Positions 8,002-16,792 of a DNA stretch of 64,000 nucleotides are shown piece by piece. The stretch lies in the NCBI GenBank assembly GCA_947499955.1, contig CANMQI010000001.1, forward strand, positions 682,001 to 746,000, in the 5' to 3' direction. This DNA is from an uncultured Granulosicoccus sp. Lineage in GTDB: Bacteria; Pseudomonadota; Gammaproteobacteria; Granulosicoccales; Granulosicoccaceae. Every line of letters begins with the position of its first letter. Within the stretch, counting starts at the first letter, position 1. Below the pieces are notes generated by a model. The model had not been told where the DNA came from, made no database searches, and saw only the letters and a program-made list of their open reading frames with translations. Both the position numbers and the translations under genes were made by a program.

Positions 8002-9440
8002 GTTGCGCAGTTGAACTCCATCAATGATTCCATTACATGGATAACGGCATTCATCGAATGCCAGATGGTCGGCGCAAATCCTTCTCCAAAACTACTGGCT
8101 TGCGCATTGACCTCGTTCATCCAGGGTATATCGGGATTTGGAATTTCAGTAGATATTCCCGGTGCGGTCTGCAAATCATGAATATCCAGTTCATCGGCTC
8201 GCTCCTGCAGGACGGTAACAGGATCATAATCGGTATGTAAATGACGGATATAGTCTTCCGCATCTTGATACTCGGTATTCAAGCCGTATGAGTTAGCAGT
8301 CCCCGGTTGCAAAGCAGCCGTATTGAAAACAGTCGCGGACCTCTCCGTTCCCAGCGCGGCAATTGAGGCCAATCCACCTCCGAGAGAATGACCAGAGAAT
8401 TCGACCTGGGCACCAGGCAACTCCTTGACCACATCTCGCCCCAGATTCAACGCCAGATCATACTGCCGAGACCACTCCCCCTTCGCCTGATCAAGATTAG
8501 CTGTCCAGTCATCCCCCACGCCATCCGTACCACGAAACACCAGAATATACCGATCTGGCTCGTCCGGATCCTGATACAACTGAGCATCAAACCCCTGGTT
8601 ATCAAACCGATCATCAGCCATCCCTATTTCAGACGGCGACACCAGACGGAAAGCCGGTTCGCAACTCTCACCGCCGTAGGCGCAGCGTGACAGCAGGGCC
8701 ATATCGAGATCTTCGGCCAGCTGTTCGCAGGTCAGACCGGCAGGCAATCCGCAATAGCGGTACATATCGTGCCAGAACGGCAGGGTCGCCTCCTTGTCAT
8801 CAATCCCGGATGACTTCGAGCGAACCGCGCGTCGGTCAGAGTCGATAAACTGCTTCACGGTGTGTTCGAACTCGACCATGACAGCAGGATCGAGCTCGCA
8901 GGGCGATTCACCGTTGCCCAGTGCCGCTATTCGATCGTGAGAAAAGGTATCAGGATTATCCGGAAAACTACCGGCAAAACAGGGCTGCAACTGACCCGAA
9001 AAATGTTGTTCGAGGATATCGGCATAGGTGGTCTGGCCGATCTTCAGGTTCTTGACCTCGCCAAGTCGGTCTGTCGTCATTTCAATCGGCACATCTCCCT
9101 GCGGGTGTGGGTAGATGCCAGAATAAGTGGTGCGCCCGGTTCCCTGTTCGGGCTGGTCGGCTGACAAAACCATGTCTTTCAGCATCGACTGAACTGACTC
9201 GGCCATCGAGCTCATGCCAGCGTGCAAGCCACTCTCGCTTGAAACGGGCTCATCCTGTGCTGATGTATCCGAACCTGAAATGGCACCTTGTTCAATACCA
9301 GCCCCCTCACGGGACAAGACCGACGGTGCCTGAGGCAGACAGTTGTCGCAGCTGATGATCGCAGCCGCGTCATCGTCACCAAAACCATCATCAACCGGTG
9401 TCCAACGGTATAGCGTCTTGCGACCATCGGCGTAAGTCAC
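7998..9440 (-). CDS. class 3 lipase domain, in-frame continuation of the interrupted Rhs-type protein
   Basis: 480 aa if read from the GTG at 9440. The frame is the same as that of the gene ending at 9465, and the 24 bases between the TAG and the GTG are open, so this is the distal half of one polypeptide broken by a single stop. It begins with a YD-repeat-like VTYADGRKTLYRW. A variable linker follows, then a class 3 lipase fold: VFRGTDGVGDDW (oxyanion strand), GHSLGGGLA with the nucleophile Ser, and later Asp and His residues in YDPVTVLQ and the C-terminal region. Class 3 lipases cleave acyl esters of glycerides or phospholipids. Whether this half is translated on its own, through readthrough, or not at all cannot be told. 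Confidence 0.7.
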   Translation of the reverse strand: MTYADGRKTLYRWTPVDDGFGDDDAAAIISCDNCLPQAPSVLSREGAGIEQGAISGSDTSAQDEPVSSESGLHAGMSSMAESVQSMLKDMVLSADQPEQGTGRTTYSGIYPHPQGDVPIEMTTDRLGEVKNLKIGQTTYADILEQHFSGQLQPCFAGSFPDNPDTFSHDRIAALGNGESPCELDPAVMVEFEHTVKQFIDSDRRAVRSKSSGIDDKEATLPFWHDMYRYCGLPAGLTCEQLAEDLDMALLSRCAYGGESCEPAFRLVSPSEIGMADDRFDNQGFDAQLYQDPDEPDRYILVFRGTDGVGDDWTANLDQAKGEWSRQYDLALNLGRDVVKELPGAQVEFSGHSLGGGLASIAALGTERSATVFNTAALQPGTANSYGLNTEYQDAEDYIRHLHTDYDPVTVLQERADELDIHDLQTAPGISTEIPNPDIPWMNEVNAQASSFGEGFAPTIWHSMNAVIHVMESLMEFNCAT

Positions 9441-9464
9441 GGAGGCTTGTGCTGTCGATGCCTG

Positions 9465-9467
9465 CTA
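9465..9467 (-). other. in-frame TAG joining the Rhs head and lipase tail
   Basis: The codons read GGG TAG CAG GCA on the minus strand. The distance between the two predicted starts (10559 and 9440) is 1119 bases, a multiple of three, and no other stop separates them. A CAG to TAG change would explain it (the next codon is CAG). TAG followed by CAR is also the start of a known viral readthrough context, though the following codon does not fit fully. Confidence 0.8.
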
Positions 9468-10559
9468 CCCTGAAGAGCTCGAGCCTTCGAGTACTTCTAC
9501 CGATGGTGGGAGACTGCGCTCTATCTCCAGCCCATTGATGCCACCGCCTTCCACCCAGGCCACGCCCAACCCCTGCCTGTCGTATCGCCATTCGCTCAGC
9601 CTGTCATCAGCGGTAGACTGGCGCCGTGTCAGATGACTGGGCCAGTCGCTATCGGCATACACATAGCCAATACTGTCATCATCCGGGTATCGAACCCCCG
9701 TCAGATTGCCATGCTTGCCATAGTGGTACTGGATGAGATCTGCGCCGGGCAACAGCACTGACGCAATGGAGCCGGCAGGTTGTACGATCTGCTGGCTGCC
9801 ATAGTCGGGAAGTGCCGGTGTACCCGGTACATAAATGAAGCTCAGGCTCGACCCGTGCTGATCCGTGACGGTATCGAGCTTGCCGTTCTGATAGTGAAGT
9901 GTCAGCACACCCCCACGTTCACCGAGTTCCATCCGCACCAGATAGGAGCCCTGAAAAATCAGACGTCGTCCATCAACGAGCGTCCAGACACTGCGCTCCC
10001 CCAGTTGCAGATAACCATCACTGGCCTGTGATGCCAGAAACAGATTCGCATCACCAGAGGATGCCTTGTGAAAGCTGATCAAGCGACCATCGCTTTGCAC
10101 GATATCCAGCCGCTCATCGCTGATACGCGTCAGAACCACCTGAAAACTGTGTCGCCAACCAGCACCGATGCCGACATCGTACTCACTCAGAGAACTGTTG
10201 TAGTGACGCGCCAGTGCCAGCCCGGAATTCGGTGACTGATAGTCGAGCTCGTATTGATACTTGTTGCCACTGACGACATCAATAGGGTTGCCGACCTTGT
10301 GCGGCACATCCGATTCATAGCGCGAGCTACCGGGCGCCGAGTCGATACCGCAGGACGGTGCACCTGCATCCGGTATCGGACAGCTTGCCGGCAAGGGCCC
10401 ACCCTCGGTCGTGTCACCGGGCACTGCCATTGCCAACACCGGTATGCACACGGCAAGCAACAACAGGAGACGCAGGTAGACCCGTGTTTGCGAATATCGC
10501 TTACCCGCTGTCACAGACAACTCACCGCCAATAACGGCTGGAAATTTGACGAATTGCAT
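9465..10559 (-). CDS. Rhs-family N-terminal part (DUF6531/YD repeats) ending at an in-frame TAG
   Basis: 364 aa. A Sec-type signal peptide is likely (basic start, then RLLLLLAVCIPVLAMAVPG). It is followed by the typical Rhs N-terminal module: NPIDVVSGNKYQYELDY, then GWRHSFQV, and YD-like units such as IGYVYADSD and EWRYDRQGLG. The reading stops at TAG (9465-9467) after a serine run, while homologous-looking YD sequence resumes in the same frame directly after it. Without the stop, the product would be a secreted protein of about 853 residues with a Rhs head and a lipase tail. It lacks the long Rhs core barrel, so it is a short member. Either a pseudogene, a real readthrough gene or a sequencing error. 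Confidence 0.7.
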   Translation of the reverse strand: MQFVKFPAVIGGELSVTAGKRYSQTRVYLRLLLLLAVCIPVLAMAVPGDTTEGGPLPASCPIPDAGAPSCGIDSAPGSSRYESDVPHKVGNPIDVVSGNKYQYELDYQSPNSGLALARHYNSSLSEYDVGIGAGWRHSFQVVLTRISDERLDIVQSDGRLISFHKASSGDANLFLASQASDGYLQLGERSVWTLVDGRRLIFQGSYLVRMELGERGGVLTLHYQNGKLDTVTDQHGSSLSFIYVPGTPALPDYGSQQIVQPAGSIASVLLPGADLIQYHYGKHGNLTGVRYPDDDSIGYVYADSDWPSHLTRRQSTADDRLSEWRYDRQGLGVAWVEGGGINGLEIERSLPPSVEVLEGSSSSG

Positions 10560-10703
10560 TGACCATCCCTGTACTGTGCAACCTGGTCACCTTCCGTGAA
10601 CCAGCGATATGTCTGCCTTGCAGGCAGTGTTTTGATGAACAGGCGCCGTTCCAGTTTCATCCGATTACAGAAAAAGGGGCCGGTGTCATCACCACCGAGT
10701 CAA

Positions 10704-10745
10704 GAAACCCCGGCGGCCGGTCATGGTAGCCATCAAGCCCCGGGG
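10704..10745 (-). terminator. Rho-independent terminator of the alpha/beta hydrolase gene
   Basis: Read on the minus strand, CCCCGGGGC pairs with GCC-G-CCGGGG (one bulged G), giving about nine base pairs around a loop of 19, followed by TTTCTTG. It lies about 20 bp behind the hydrolase stop codon. The loop contains a further small ATGG/CCAT hairpin. Confidence 0.5.
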
Positions 10746-10781
10746 CTGTCTTTTACACGGGTCTCACTTCTGACAATTCGC
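10742..10781. repeat. 40-bp direct repeat, copy 1
   Basis: 35 of 40 bases match copy 2 at 11608-11647. The first 15 and last 20 bases are identical, and the differences sit in the five between them. This copy includes the last codons and stop of the hydrolase gene (ANCQK, stop) and the right arm of its terminator. Confidence 0.85.
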
Positions 10782-11582
10782 AGAAGGTGTCGCCTCTTGA
10801 TCCAGAAAATTCAGGATGTCCTGCCACCATTTATCGTCGACATGATCAATCCAGTTATTATGTTCTGCCTGTTCAAGTATGAACTTTGCCTTGACTGCGG
10901 GTATATTCTCGAACAGACGGCCACCGTGATTCGCCGGAACAATCTGATCCTTGCCAGCAAGCACTATCGCTTTCGGCTCATTGAATGTCTGCAGATTCTG
11001 GATGCTGTCATATCGGTCAAGCAATAACCATCGCACGGGTAGGAAGCGGTAGTGAGTTTCGGCAAGACTGGTCAGGGAATCCCAGGGCGTGATCAGGACA
11101 ATACCGTGAATTTTTGCGGGTTTGCCGACAACGGCAGCTGAAACAACGGCCGCACCCAGCGATTCGCCGATCAACAGGAGTGGAACGTCTGGAAAAGCAT
11201 CAGCTGCCAACGCCAGTGTTTGTCTGGCATCGCTGACCAGGAGCTTTTCCGAAGGCGAACCCGGGCGCTGGCCATAGCCCGGATACTCAGCCAATATGAT
11301 TCTGGACCGGGTCGCCGCAAGTGTATCCAGAAAATAACGGCGATGGCTCGCTTCTCCAGCATTTCCATGAAAGACAACGACAGTGCGTCTTGCATCCGGC
11401 GGATCATGCAGGTAACCACGGTATCCACTATCGTCAGGCCATTTCTTCAGGGATAGTACGGCGGCTTGCTCTGTCGTCAAACCGTGCTTGCCGGGCAGGT
11501 ACAACAAGGATCTCTGCATGACAAACATCAACCCCACCAGAGCCAGATAGATCGCTATGCTGCCGATGATCAGTTTAAGCAT
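10764..11582 (-). CDS. membrane-anchored alpha/beta hydrolase
   Basis: 272 aa. The N-terminus has one hydrophobic segment (LIIGSIAIYLALVGLMFVM) that should anchor it in the inner membrane with the hydrolase outside. The core is a serine alpha/beta hydrolase of the ABHD13/17 (YfhR-like) type: VVVFHGNAGEASHR (oxyanion HGNAG), EYPGYGQRPG, and the elbow GESLGAAVV with the nucleophile Ser. A later Asp in LAGKDQIVP and a His in AEHNNWID complete a plausible triad. The substrate is unknown; esterase or thioesterase activity is likely. The gene is bracketed by 40-bp direct repeats, the downstream one made partly from its own 3' end, which suggests duplication or gene replacement. Confidence 0.85.
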   Translation of the reverse strand: MLKLIIGSIAIYLALVGLMFVMQRSLLYLPGKHGLTTEQAAVLSLKKWPDDSGYRGYLHDPPDARRTVVVFHGNAGEASHRRYFLDTLAATRSRIILAEYPGYGQRPGSPSEKLLVSDARQTLALAADAFPDVPLLLIGESLGAAVVSAAVVGKPAKIHGIVLITPWDSLTSLAETHYRFLPVRWLLLDRYDSIQNLQTFNEPKAIVLAGKDQIVPANHGGRLFENIPAVKAKFILEQAEHNNWIDHVDDKWWQDILNFLDQEATPSANCQK

Positions 11583-11607
11583 TGTCTCGGGTGCCGATAA
11601 AAGGCCA

Positions 11608-11647
11608 GGGGCTGTCTTTTACCATTTTCTCACTTCTGACAATTCGC
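11608..11647. repeat. 40-bp direct repeat, copy 2
   Basis: Matches copy 1 (10742-10781) at 35 of 40 positions, offset 866 bp. It lies between the start of the hydrolase gene and the stop of the VOC gene. It carries what looks like the 3' tail of a hydrolase gene (codons for ANCQK and TGA), with no gene body attached. Confidence 0.85.
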
Positions 11648-11681
11648 TGCCTGTCAGAGCCATGCAAAGAGTCCGCAACGC

Positions 11682-12095
11682 TCAGTTCTCAACCAGCGCC
11701 TCATCCCGAAAAGTCGCCTCGATCTTGTTGCCGTCAGGGTCCTTAACGAAGCAGCCATAGTAGGCCTGCCCGTATTCAGGTCTTGGGCCCGGAGCCCCTT
11801 CGTCAGTCCCGCCCACCGCCAATGCCGCGTCATGAAAGGCGTGCACCGCATCACGTGACTCGGCAATGAATGCGATATGCGTACCGTTCCCGACGCTGGC
11901 CGGTTGCTCATCGCCAGGCAGAGCAATCCAGAATTCCGGGAACTGCCTGCCATAGCCTGCCGCGATGCCCTCCAGCGTCTCCAGGCGGACAATGCCCAGT
12001 GTCGCCAGAGTGGCATCGTAGAAACGCACGGCTCCGTCCGGATCGTTGGTGCCCAGCGAGATGTGAGACAGGATGCCGGGGTTCTGATCGCTCAT
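11682..12095 (-). CDS. VOC-family (glyoxalase/bleomycin resistance-like) protein
   Basis: About 137 aa, one VOC domain made of two beta-alpha-beta-beta-beta units. ILSHISLGTNDPDGAVRFYD is the first unit with the metal-ligand His, and the second shows HIAFIAESRDAVHAFH and YGCFVKDPDGNKIEATF, with a Glu ligand near the end. Members include dioxygenases, isomerases and glyoxalases, so the reaction cannot be named. An AGGAG box sits ten bases before the ATG at 12095. Another ATG at 12104 is too close to it. The gene follows oligopeptidase B by about 20 bp on the other side of the same transcript order (it lies upstream, and ptrB ends elsewhere), so both are on the minus strand with a short gap. 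Confidence 0.85.
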   Translation of the reverse strand: MSDQNPGILSHISLGTNDPDGAVRFYDATLATLGIVRLETLEGIAAGYGRQFPEFWIALPGDEQPASVGNGTHIAFIAESRDAVHAFHDAALAVGGTDEGAPGPRPEYGQAYYGCFVKDPDGNKIEATFRDEALVEN

Positions 12096-12113
12096 GTCAT
12101 TCATTCTCCTGTC

Positions 12114-14231
12114 TCAGTTCGATAACAGGCCCATGACTTTCAGGGCAAATGCCTGTTCCAGTGCCGTGTCGGCCAGAGAGGCATAACGACCGGCCTCCCC
12201 GAAATGCCCACCGTGCATATTGGTTTTCAGTATCAGGCTTGCAGAGTCAGCGCGCAGCTGCCGATGCTTTGCGACCCATTTGGCAGGTTCCCAGTAGGTC
12301 ACCCGCGAGTCGCTGATACCGGCGGTCACCAGTATGGGCGGATATTCCCGGGCTTGCACATTGAGATAGGGACAATACCGGCGAATGTCCTCGAAGGCCT
12401 TCACATCATCAATCGGGTTGCCCCACTGTGACCACTCCCCCGGGGTGAGCGGTAGTGTGTCGTCCAGCAAGGTATGCAGCACATCGACAAAGGGCACATC
12501 CGCAACCGCCGCCCCCCAGAGTCCGGTTTCCTGGTTCAGCGCAGCCCCGACCAGCAATCCACCGGCAGAGGCGCCAGACAACACGATTTTCCCTGCCGCC
12601 GTATAGCGCTGCGACACCAGATAGTCACCCACACAGATCAAGTCATCGATACTGTGGTGCTTGCCGGCAAAGCGCGCCGCCTCATACCAGGCACGCCCTT
12701 TCTCCTGCCCGCCACGAACGTGTGCTGTTGCGTAGACAAAGCCGCGATCTACCAGCGATAGCATATTGCCTGCAAACGAGGCAGGAATGGACGAACCGTA
12801 GGCACCATACCCGCTGAGCCAGCAAGGCGCCGATCCGTCAATGCGTGTATCCCGATGATGCAACAGTGTCACGGGAATGAGCTCACCATCCAGGGACGGC
12901 GCGTTCAGACGTCTGACCACATACGCCGACGGGTCATGCCCGCTGGGTATCTTCTGCTCCTTCAACAGGCGGCGCTCGCCCGAGGCCATATCGAACAGCC
13001 AGGTCTGCTCAGGCGTCGACGGTGATTCGTAGCCGAAGCGAAAACGCTTCTCACCGAATTCCAGCAAGGGCTCAAGACTCATGGAATAAGCCTCCTCCTC
13101 GAATGCGATGTGCGACACCGGGCTGGCGGTCGAATCGAGCTCGATGATGGCCTGACCCGACACGCTGACGCCCGGGCTGCGGGTATAACAGATACGCGGC
13201 AAGGCGTCTTCCCGCTCGATCCACATGACCCAATCCTGGTAGGCATACACATCCAGCACCATGCGGCCATCGCGTGCCGGCAACCAGTCACGCCAGTGCT
13301 GTCTCGAGGGACTGGCACAAGGTGCCTGCATGATCTTGAAGTCACTGGCGCCGTCTGCATTGGTGAGTATCAGAAAGCGCCCTGCCTGATGTTCAACACT
13401 GTATTCCAGTGCTTCCGTGCGTTTTTCAATGAGTACCGGGCTTGCAGTGATATCACTACACGGGATATACCAGACTTCACTCTGATCATCCGTATCGGAC
13501 GAGATGAACACATAGTCCCCCGACAGGCTGGTCCAGACGGAACAGGAAAATCGCGGATCCTGCTCTTCATGGACCAGCACATCCTCGGACGCCTCGCTGC
13601 CCAGCACATGCCTGAAGACCCGATTGGAACGCAGCTCCTCATCCATTCTGGTATAGAACAGATGTTGCGCATCGCCCCAGCAGACAGATTCGACATCAGG
13701 AATGGTGTCTTCGTCTTCACCACTGTGAAGGTTGCGAATTCTTGCCGTGTGACGCTCGGCACCGGTCGTATCCACGCTCCAGATCAACCAGGCATGATCC
13801 GGGCTGTACTCCACTTCACCGGGGGCAAAGTAGTCATGCCCTGCGGCCTCCACATTGAAGTTGACCAGCAGATGTGGCTGACCCGTCGACGCTCGTTTCT
13901 GCCGCCAGTAACTCGGGTACTCATCATCACCCTGATAGCGCTCGAAATAGGCCCAGGGCCCTTCCTCATCCGGCAGGGAGTCATCATCGGCCTGAATGCG
14001 CCCGCGCATCTCTGCCTGCAAGGTTGCCTGCAGCTCGGTGGTGTCCTGCAGGCTCGACTCGCACCAGGCGTTCTCGCTGAGCAGATACTGTTTGATATCC
14101 TCGGGCAGCAACTCTGGCTCATTCACACACTCCTGCCAGTTGTCTGCGCGCAGCCAGTGAAAGTCATCCGTCCAGCGCTCACCGTGCAGTTCATGCTCCA
14201 CCGGAACACGCTTCGCCTGCGGCGGCCTCAA
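12114..14231 (-). CDS. ptrB: oligopeptidase B (S9 prolyl oligopeptidase family)
   Basis: 705 aa, as expected for the family. The N-terminal beta-propeller (residues about 70-410) precedes the catalytic alpha/beta hydrolase domain. The triad is visible: Ser near 555 in SGASAGGLL, Asp near 641 in SDSRVTYWEP, His near 674 in MHGGHFGEAGRY. It cleaves short peptides after Arg or Lys in the cytoplasm; no signal peptide is present. Its ATG overlaps the TGA of the DsrK-like gene by four bases, so it is translationally coupled to that redox operon. No obvious functional reason for this is visible. Confidence 0.93.
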   Translation of the reverse strand: MRPPQAKRVPVEHELHGERWTDDFHWLRADNWQECVNEPELLPEDIKQYLLSENAWCESSLQDTTELQATLQAEMRGRIQADDDSLPDEEGPWAYFERYQGDDEYPSYWRQKRASTGQPHLLVNFNVEAAGHDYFAPGEVEYSPDHAWLIWSVDTTGAERHTARIRNLHSGEDEDTIPDVESVCWGDAQHLFYTRMDEELRSNRVFRHVLGSEASEDVLVHEEQDPRFSCSVWTSLSGDYVFISSDTDDQSEVWYIPCSDITASPVLIEKRTEALEYSVEHQAGRFLILTNADGASDFKIMQAPCASPSRQHWRDWLPARDGRMVLDVYAYQDWVMWIEREDALPRICYTRSPGVSVSGQAIIELDSTASPVSHIAFEEEAYSMSLEPLLEFGEKRFRFGYESPSTPEQTWLFDMASGERRLLKEQKIPSGHDPSAYVVRRLNAPSLDGELIPVTLLHHRDTRIDGSAPCWLSGYGAYGSSIPASFAGNMLSLVDRGFVYATAHVRGGQEKGRAWYEAARFAGKHHSIDDLICVGDYLVSQRYTAAGKIVLSGASAGGLLVGAALNQETGLWGAAVADVPFVDVLHTLLDDTLPLTPGEWSQWGNPIDDVKAFEDIRRYCPYLNVQAREYPPILVTAGISDSRVTYWEPAKWVAKHRQLRADSASLILKTNMHGGHFGEAGRYASLADTALEQAFALKVMGLLSN

Positions 14232-15730
14232 GACAACACCAGGGCATCGCCTACCAGATGATGAAGACTCGTCACTTTTACCTCACTCAGATCATGCAGG
14301 GGCAACACGCCCGTTAACTGCGTCTTGCAGATGGCACAGATGGCTGCCAGATGCGTCACCTGGTCGCTGTCGACAACCGCCCTGAGCGCCTGCGCTCTGG
14401 GCAGAGACCCCTTGACTCGCACGTCCATCATCTCATCGTTCAGCAGACCACCTCCCCCACCACAACAGAAGGTCTTCTGACGCACGGTGTCGCGGCTCAT
14501 TTCCACCAGCTTGGGCACACTGGCCGCCAGCAACTCCCGTGGAATGGTGAACTGACCGTCCGGTGCATCACCCATGCTGGCACCACGCGCCACATTGCAA
14601 GAGTCATGGAAGGTCACGACCTTGCCGGCATTACCCTGCGGGTCCAGCTGAATGAGGCCGCTGCGCCATAACTGATGGGTCAGCTCGCAGATATGCTCGA
14701 CGCGCGGGTGTTGTGGGTCCAGAAAATCCATGGGACCCACCAGGGTGTCGAGAAAGCTGTAGGCAACGCGCCAGGCATGACCACATTCTCCCATGACGAT
14801 ACGCGACACACCCAGATCGATGGCCGCCCGTCGAATGCGTATCGCGATATCGCGCATGTGTTCATGATGGCCCGTGAACAGGCCGAAATTCGCAGCCTCC
14901 GACGCCTCGGAGCTGAACGTCCAGCGAATTCCGGACTGGTGCAACACCTTGGCATAACCGATCAGACCATCCACATGCGGTTCGGCAAAGAAGTCGGCCG
15001 AAGGCGTGACCACCAGCATGTCCGCACTGGCGTCATCGAGTGGCAGCCGTATTGCAACTCCGGTATCGTCGAGAATATCCTCTTCCAGACTCTCCAGTAC
15101 ATCGGCCAGCGCCGGCGCCTTCATGCCCAGATTGTTGCCGATGCGTTTGACCTTGCCGATGATCTCCTGCGAATACTGCTGACCCAGTCCGACCGTGGCC
15201 AGAATCTCGCGCCCCGCCATGGTCACTTCACTGGTGTCGATGCCCTTGGGGCAGAATACGGTACAGCGACGGCACTCCGAGCATTGATGAAAATAGGTAT
15301 ACCAGTCATCGAGCATCGCCCTGTCGAGGTCGCGCGCACCTACCAGCCACGGAAAATGGCGGCCGGCAAAGGTGAAGTACCGTCGATACACCGAGCGCAG
15401 CAGATCCTGCCTGGCGACCGGCATGTTCTTCGGATCATGAGTACCCAGAAAGTAATGGCATTTATCGGTACAGGCGCCGCATTTGGTGCAGCTGTCCAGA
15501 AACACACGCAAACCCCGACGCTCCTGTACCAACTGGCCCAGTCGCTCGATCGCTCGCGCCTGCCAGTCCGGCAGCAGCGTACCGGGCATGCCAAGCGACT
15601 CCTGCACTTCCGGCCGCGCCACCGTACTGCTGTGCGCAGCCATTGCGCCTTCCTGAATCAGGGGAATGACACGATAGCGCCCGACGACGGGAGCCGTCTT
15701 GTTCAGGCTCTGCTTGTCATGCCTGTTCAT
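14228..15730 (-). CDS. DsrK-like heterodisulfide-reductase-type iron-sulfur protein
   Basis: 500 aa. Two ferredoxin-like [4Fe-4S] motifs lie near residues 80-160: CTKCGACTDKCHYF and CSECRRCTVFCPKG. The C-terminal half is the CCG-type domain of HdrD/DsrK (GECGHAW, HDSCNVARG, FCCGGGGGLL, CAICKTQL), expected to hold a catalytic cluster that reduces disulfides. With the membrane protein encoded upstream it should form a DsrMK-like complex, passing electrons between quinone and a disulfide carrier. The likely partner is the DsrC-like protein of the same operon. The start overlaps the end of the DsrM-like gene by four bases. dsrA, dsrB, dsrJ, dsrO and dsrP are absent here. Confidence 0.85.
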   Translation of the reverse strand: MNRHDKQSLNKTAPVVGRYRVIPLIQEGAMAAHSSTVARPEVQESLGMPGTLLPDWQARAIERLGQLVQERRGLRVFLDSCTKCGACTDKCHYFLGTHDPKNMPVARQDLLRSVYRRYFTFAGRHFPWLVGARDLDRAMLDDWYTYFHQCSECRRCTVFCPKGIDTSEVTMAGREILATVGLGQQYSQEIIGKVKRIGNNLGMKAPALADVLESLEEDILDDTGVAIRLPLDDASADMLVVTPSADFFAEPHVDGLIGYAKVLHQSGIRWTFSSEASEAANFGLFTGHHEHMRDIAIRIRRAAIDLGVSRIVMGECGHAWRVAYSFLDTLVGPMDFLDPQHPRVEHICELTHQLWRSGLIQLDPQGNAGKVVTFHDSCNVARGASMGDAPDGQFTIPRELLAASVPKLVEMSRDTVRQKTFCCGGGGGLLNDEMMDVRVKGSLPRAQALRAVVDSDQVTHLAAICAICKTQLTGVLPLHDLSEVKVTSLHHLVGDALVLS

Positions 15731-16434
15731 GCGTGAGGATCACGCTGGTTGAAGCTGGGACTGAACAGGACACCGGCGCCATGCAGCAGCTTGCTGATCG
15801 GGAAGATCATGATCAGCAGCAACACCAGCGCCAGGTGCAACCAGAGGCCAGGCTGCATGGGCAGGCTCTGGGCATCGAGCGTCAGAGCACCTCGCAGAAA
15901 CATCCCCACGGCATGCAGATCGGTCGGCCACAGTCGTTTCAGGGCAGTGCCGGACAACCCGATGGACAGCAGCAACAGCAGATGCAGGTAATCACTCGGT
16001 GCCGAGATATAGCGCAACCGGTCCACCCACAGCCTGCGGGCCAGCAATACGCTCAGCCCCAGCAGCATTGCCAGAGTCGCCCAGCCGCTGAAGCGAAGAA
16101 GCGGCAGCAGCCACAACGGCAGCTGTACGAACACGAATCGCAGGTGAACCAGCAGTACCAGCAACAGGCCATAGTGAAAGGCCATACTGGCAAGCCAGGT
16201 TGTCGGGTTGGCGCGGGCCAGTGACCTGAACAGCAGGAATTCCAGCAACAGCCGCCCTGCCACGCCGACACGCGTGCGCGGCGCCGGAGCCAGAGGGATG
16301 GGCAATGGGGAAGGTGTCAGAGCCCATTGCAGCAGGCGCCAGGCCGTCGCCAGCAGCAACCACAAAAAGGCGGCACTGAACAGCCAGGATGGCAGTGCCT
16401 CAGACACAACCGGTTGGTTTGGGTAACCCGGCAT
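15727..16434 (-). CDS. DsrM/NarI-like membrane cytochrome b subunit
   Basis: 235 aa with about five transmembrane segments (for example WLFSAAFLWLLLATAWRLL, LLLVLLVHLRFVFV, LHLALVLLLIMIFPI). Histidines inside the helices (FHYGLLLVLLVH, DYLHLLLLLS, ISKLLHGAG) are candidate haem b ligands, as in the nitrate reductase gamma subunit family. It should exchange electrons with the quinone pool and feed, or be fed by, the DsrK-like protein downstream. The ATG at 16434 lies inside the 3' end of the DsrC-like gene (35-bp overlap), and the 3' end overlaps dsrK-like by four. The three genes form one tightly packed unit. Confidence 0.82.
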   Translation of the reverse strand: MPGYPNQPVVSEALPSWLFSAAFLWLLLATAWRLLQWALTPSPLPIPLAPAPRTRVGVAGRLLLEFLLFRSLARANPTTWLASMAFHYGLLLVLLVHLRFVFVQLPLWLLPLLRFSGWATLAMLLGLSVLLARRLWVDRLRYISAPSDYLHLLLLLSIGLSGTALKRLWPTDLHAVGMFLRGALTLDAQSLPMQPGLWLHLALVLLLIMIFPISKLLHGAGVLFSPSFNQRDPHA

Positions 16435-16726
16435 AACGGCAGGCCTGCTTGGCAGGCCCGCGTGGAAACAGCTCGTAGAGATACTTGCTGTTGCCCTTCT
16501 CGCGACCGTAGCGCTTGCCGATCTGCTTGGTCAGAATGCGAATGGCCGGCGCAATCTCGTAGTTCTCGTAGTATTCCTGCAAGAAGTTGATGACTTCCCA
16601 GTGAGCCTCGGTCAGCTGAATATCATCGGCCGCCGCCAGCTCCAGAGCCAGTTCCTGCGTCCAGTCGCTACGGCGTCTCAGATAACCTTCGTGATCGGTC
16701 TCCAGAGTGTCTATCAGTGCGCTCAT
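16400..16726 (-). CDS. DsrC/TusE-family sulfur carrier protein
   Basis: 108 aa. The C-terminal arm is the diagnostic feature: ACRYAGLPKPTGCV carries Cys96 and the penultimate Cys107, ten residues apart. Both cysteines are those that DsrC uses to form the trisulfide or an internal disulfide. TusE, used for tRNA thiolation, normally keeps only the last Cys, so this is a redox-competent DsrC-type protein. The conserved core HWEVINFLQEYYENYEIAPAIR is also present. Its disulfide form is the natural substrate for the DsrMK-like complex encoded just downstream. In the absence of dsrAB in view, the sulfur donor is unknown. Confidence 0.88.
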   Translation of the reverse strand: MSALIDTLETDHEGYLRRRSDWTQELALELAAADDIQLTEAHWEVINFLQEYYENYEIAPAIRILTKQIGKRYGREKGNSKYLYELFPRGPAKQACRYAGLPKPTGCV

Positions 16727-16792
16727 GTATCTGTGTCAAAGGTAAGTCGAGCCCGGCAGCTTACGCCGGTTACAGGTGGCCGGGCAACGTGT

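Noticed and set aside
10596-11027. Plus-strand frame of 143 codons over the terminator and 3' end of the hydrolase gene
   Set aside because: Overlaps a well supported gene and crosses the direct repeat and terminator; no homology seen.
13110-14261. Plus-strand frame of 383 codons opposite oligopeptidase B
   Set aside because: Antisense shadow of a gene with an intact catalytic triad. No recognisable protein.
14675-15736. Plus-strand frame of 353 codons opposite the DsrK-like gene
   Set aside because: Antisense shadow; the opposite strand carries all iron-sulfur motifs.
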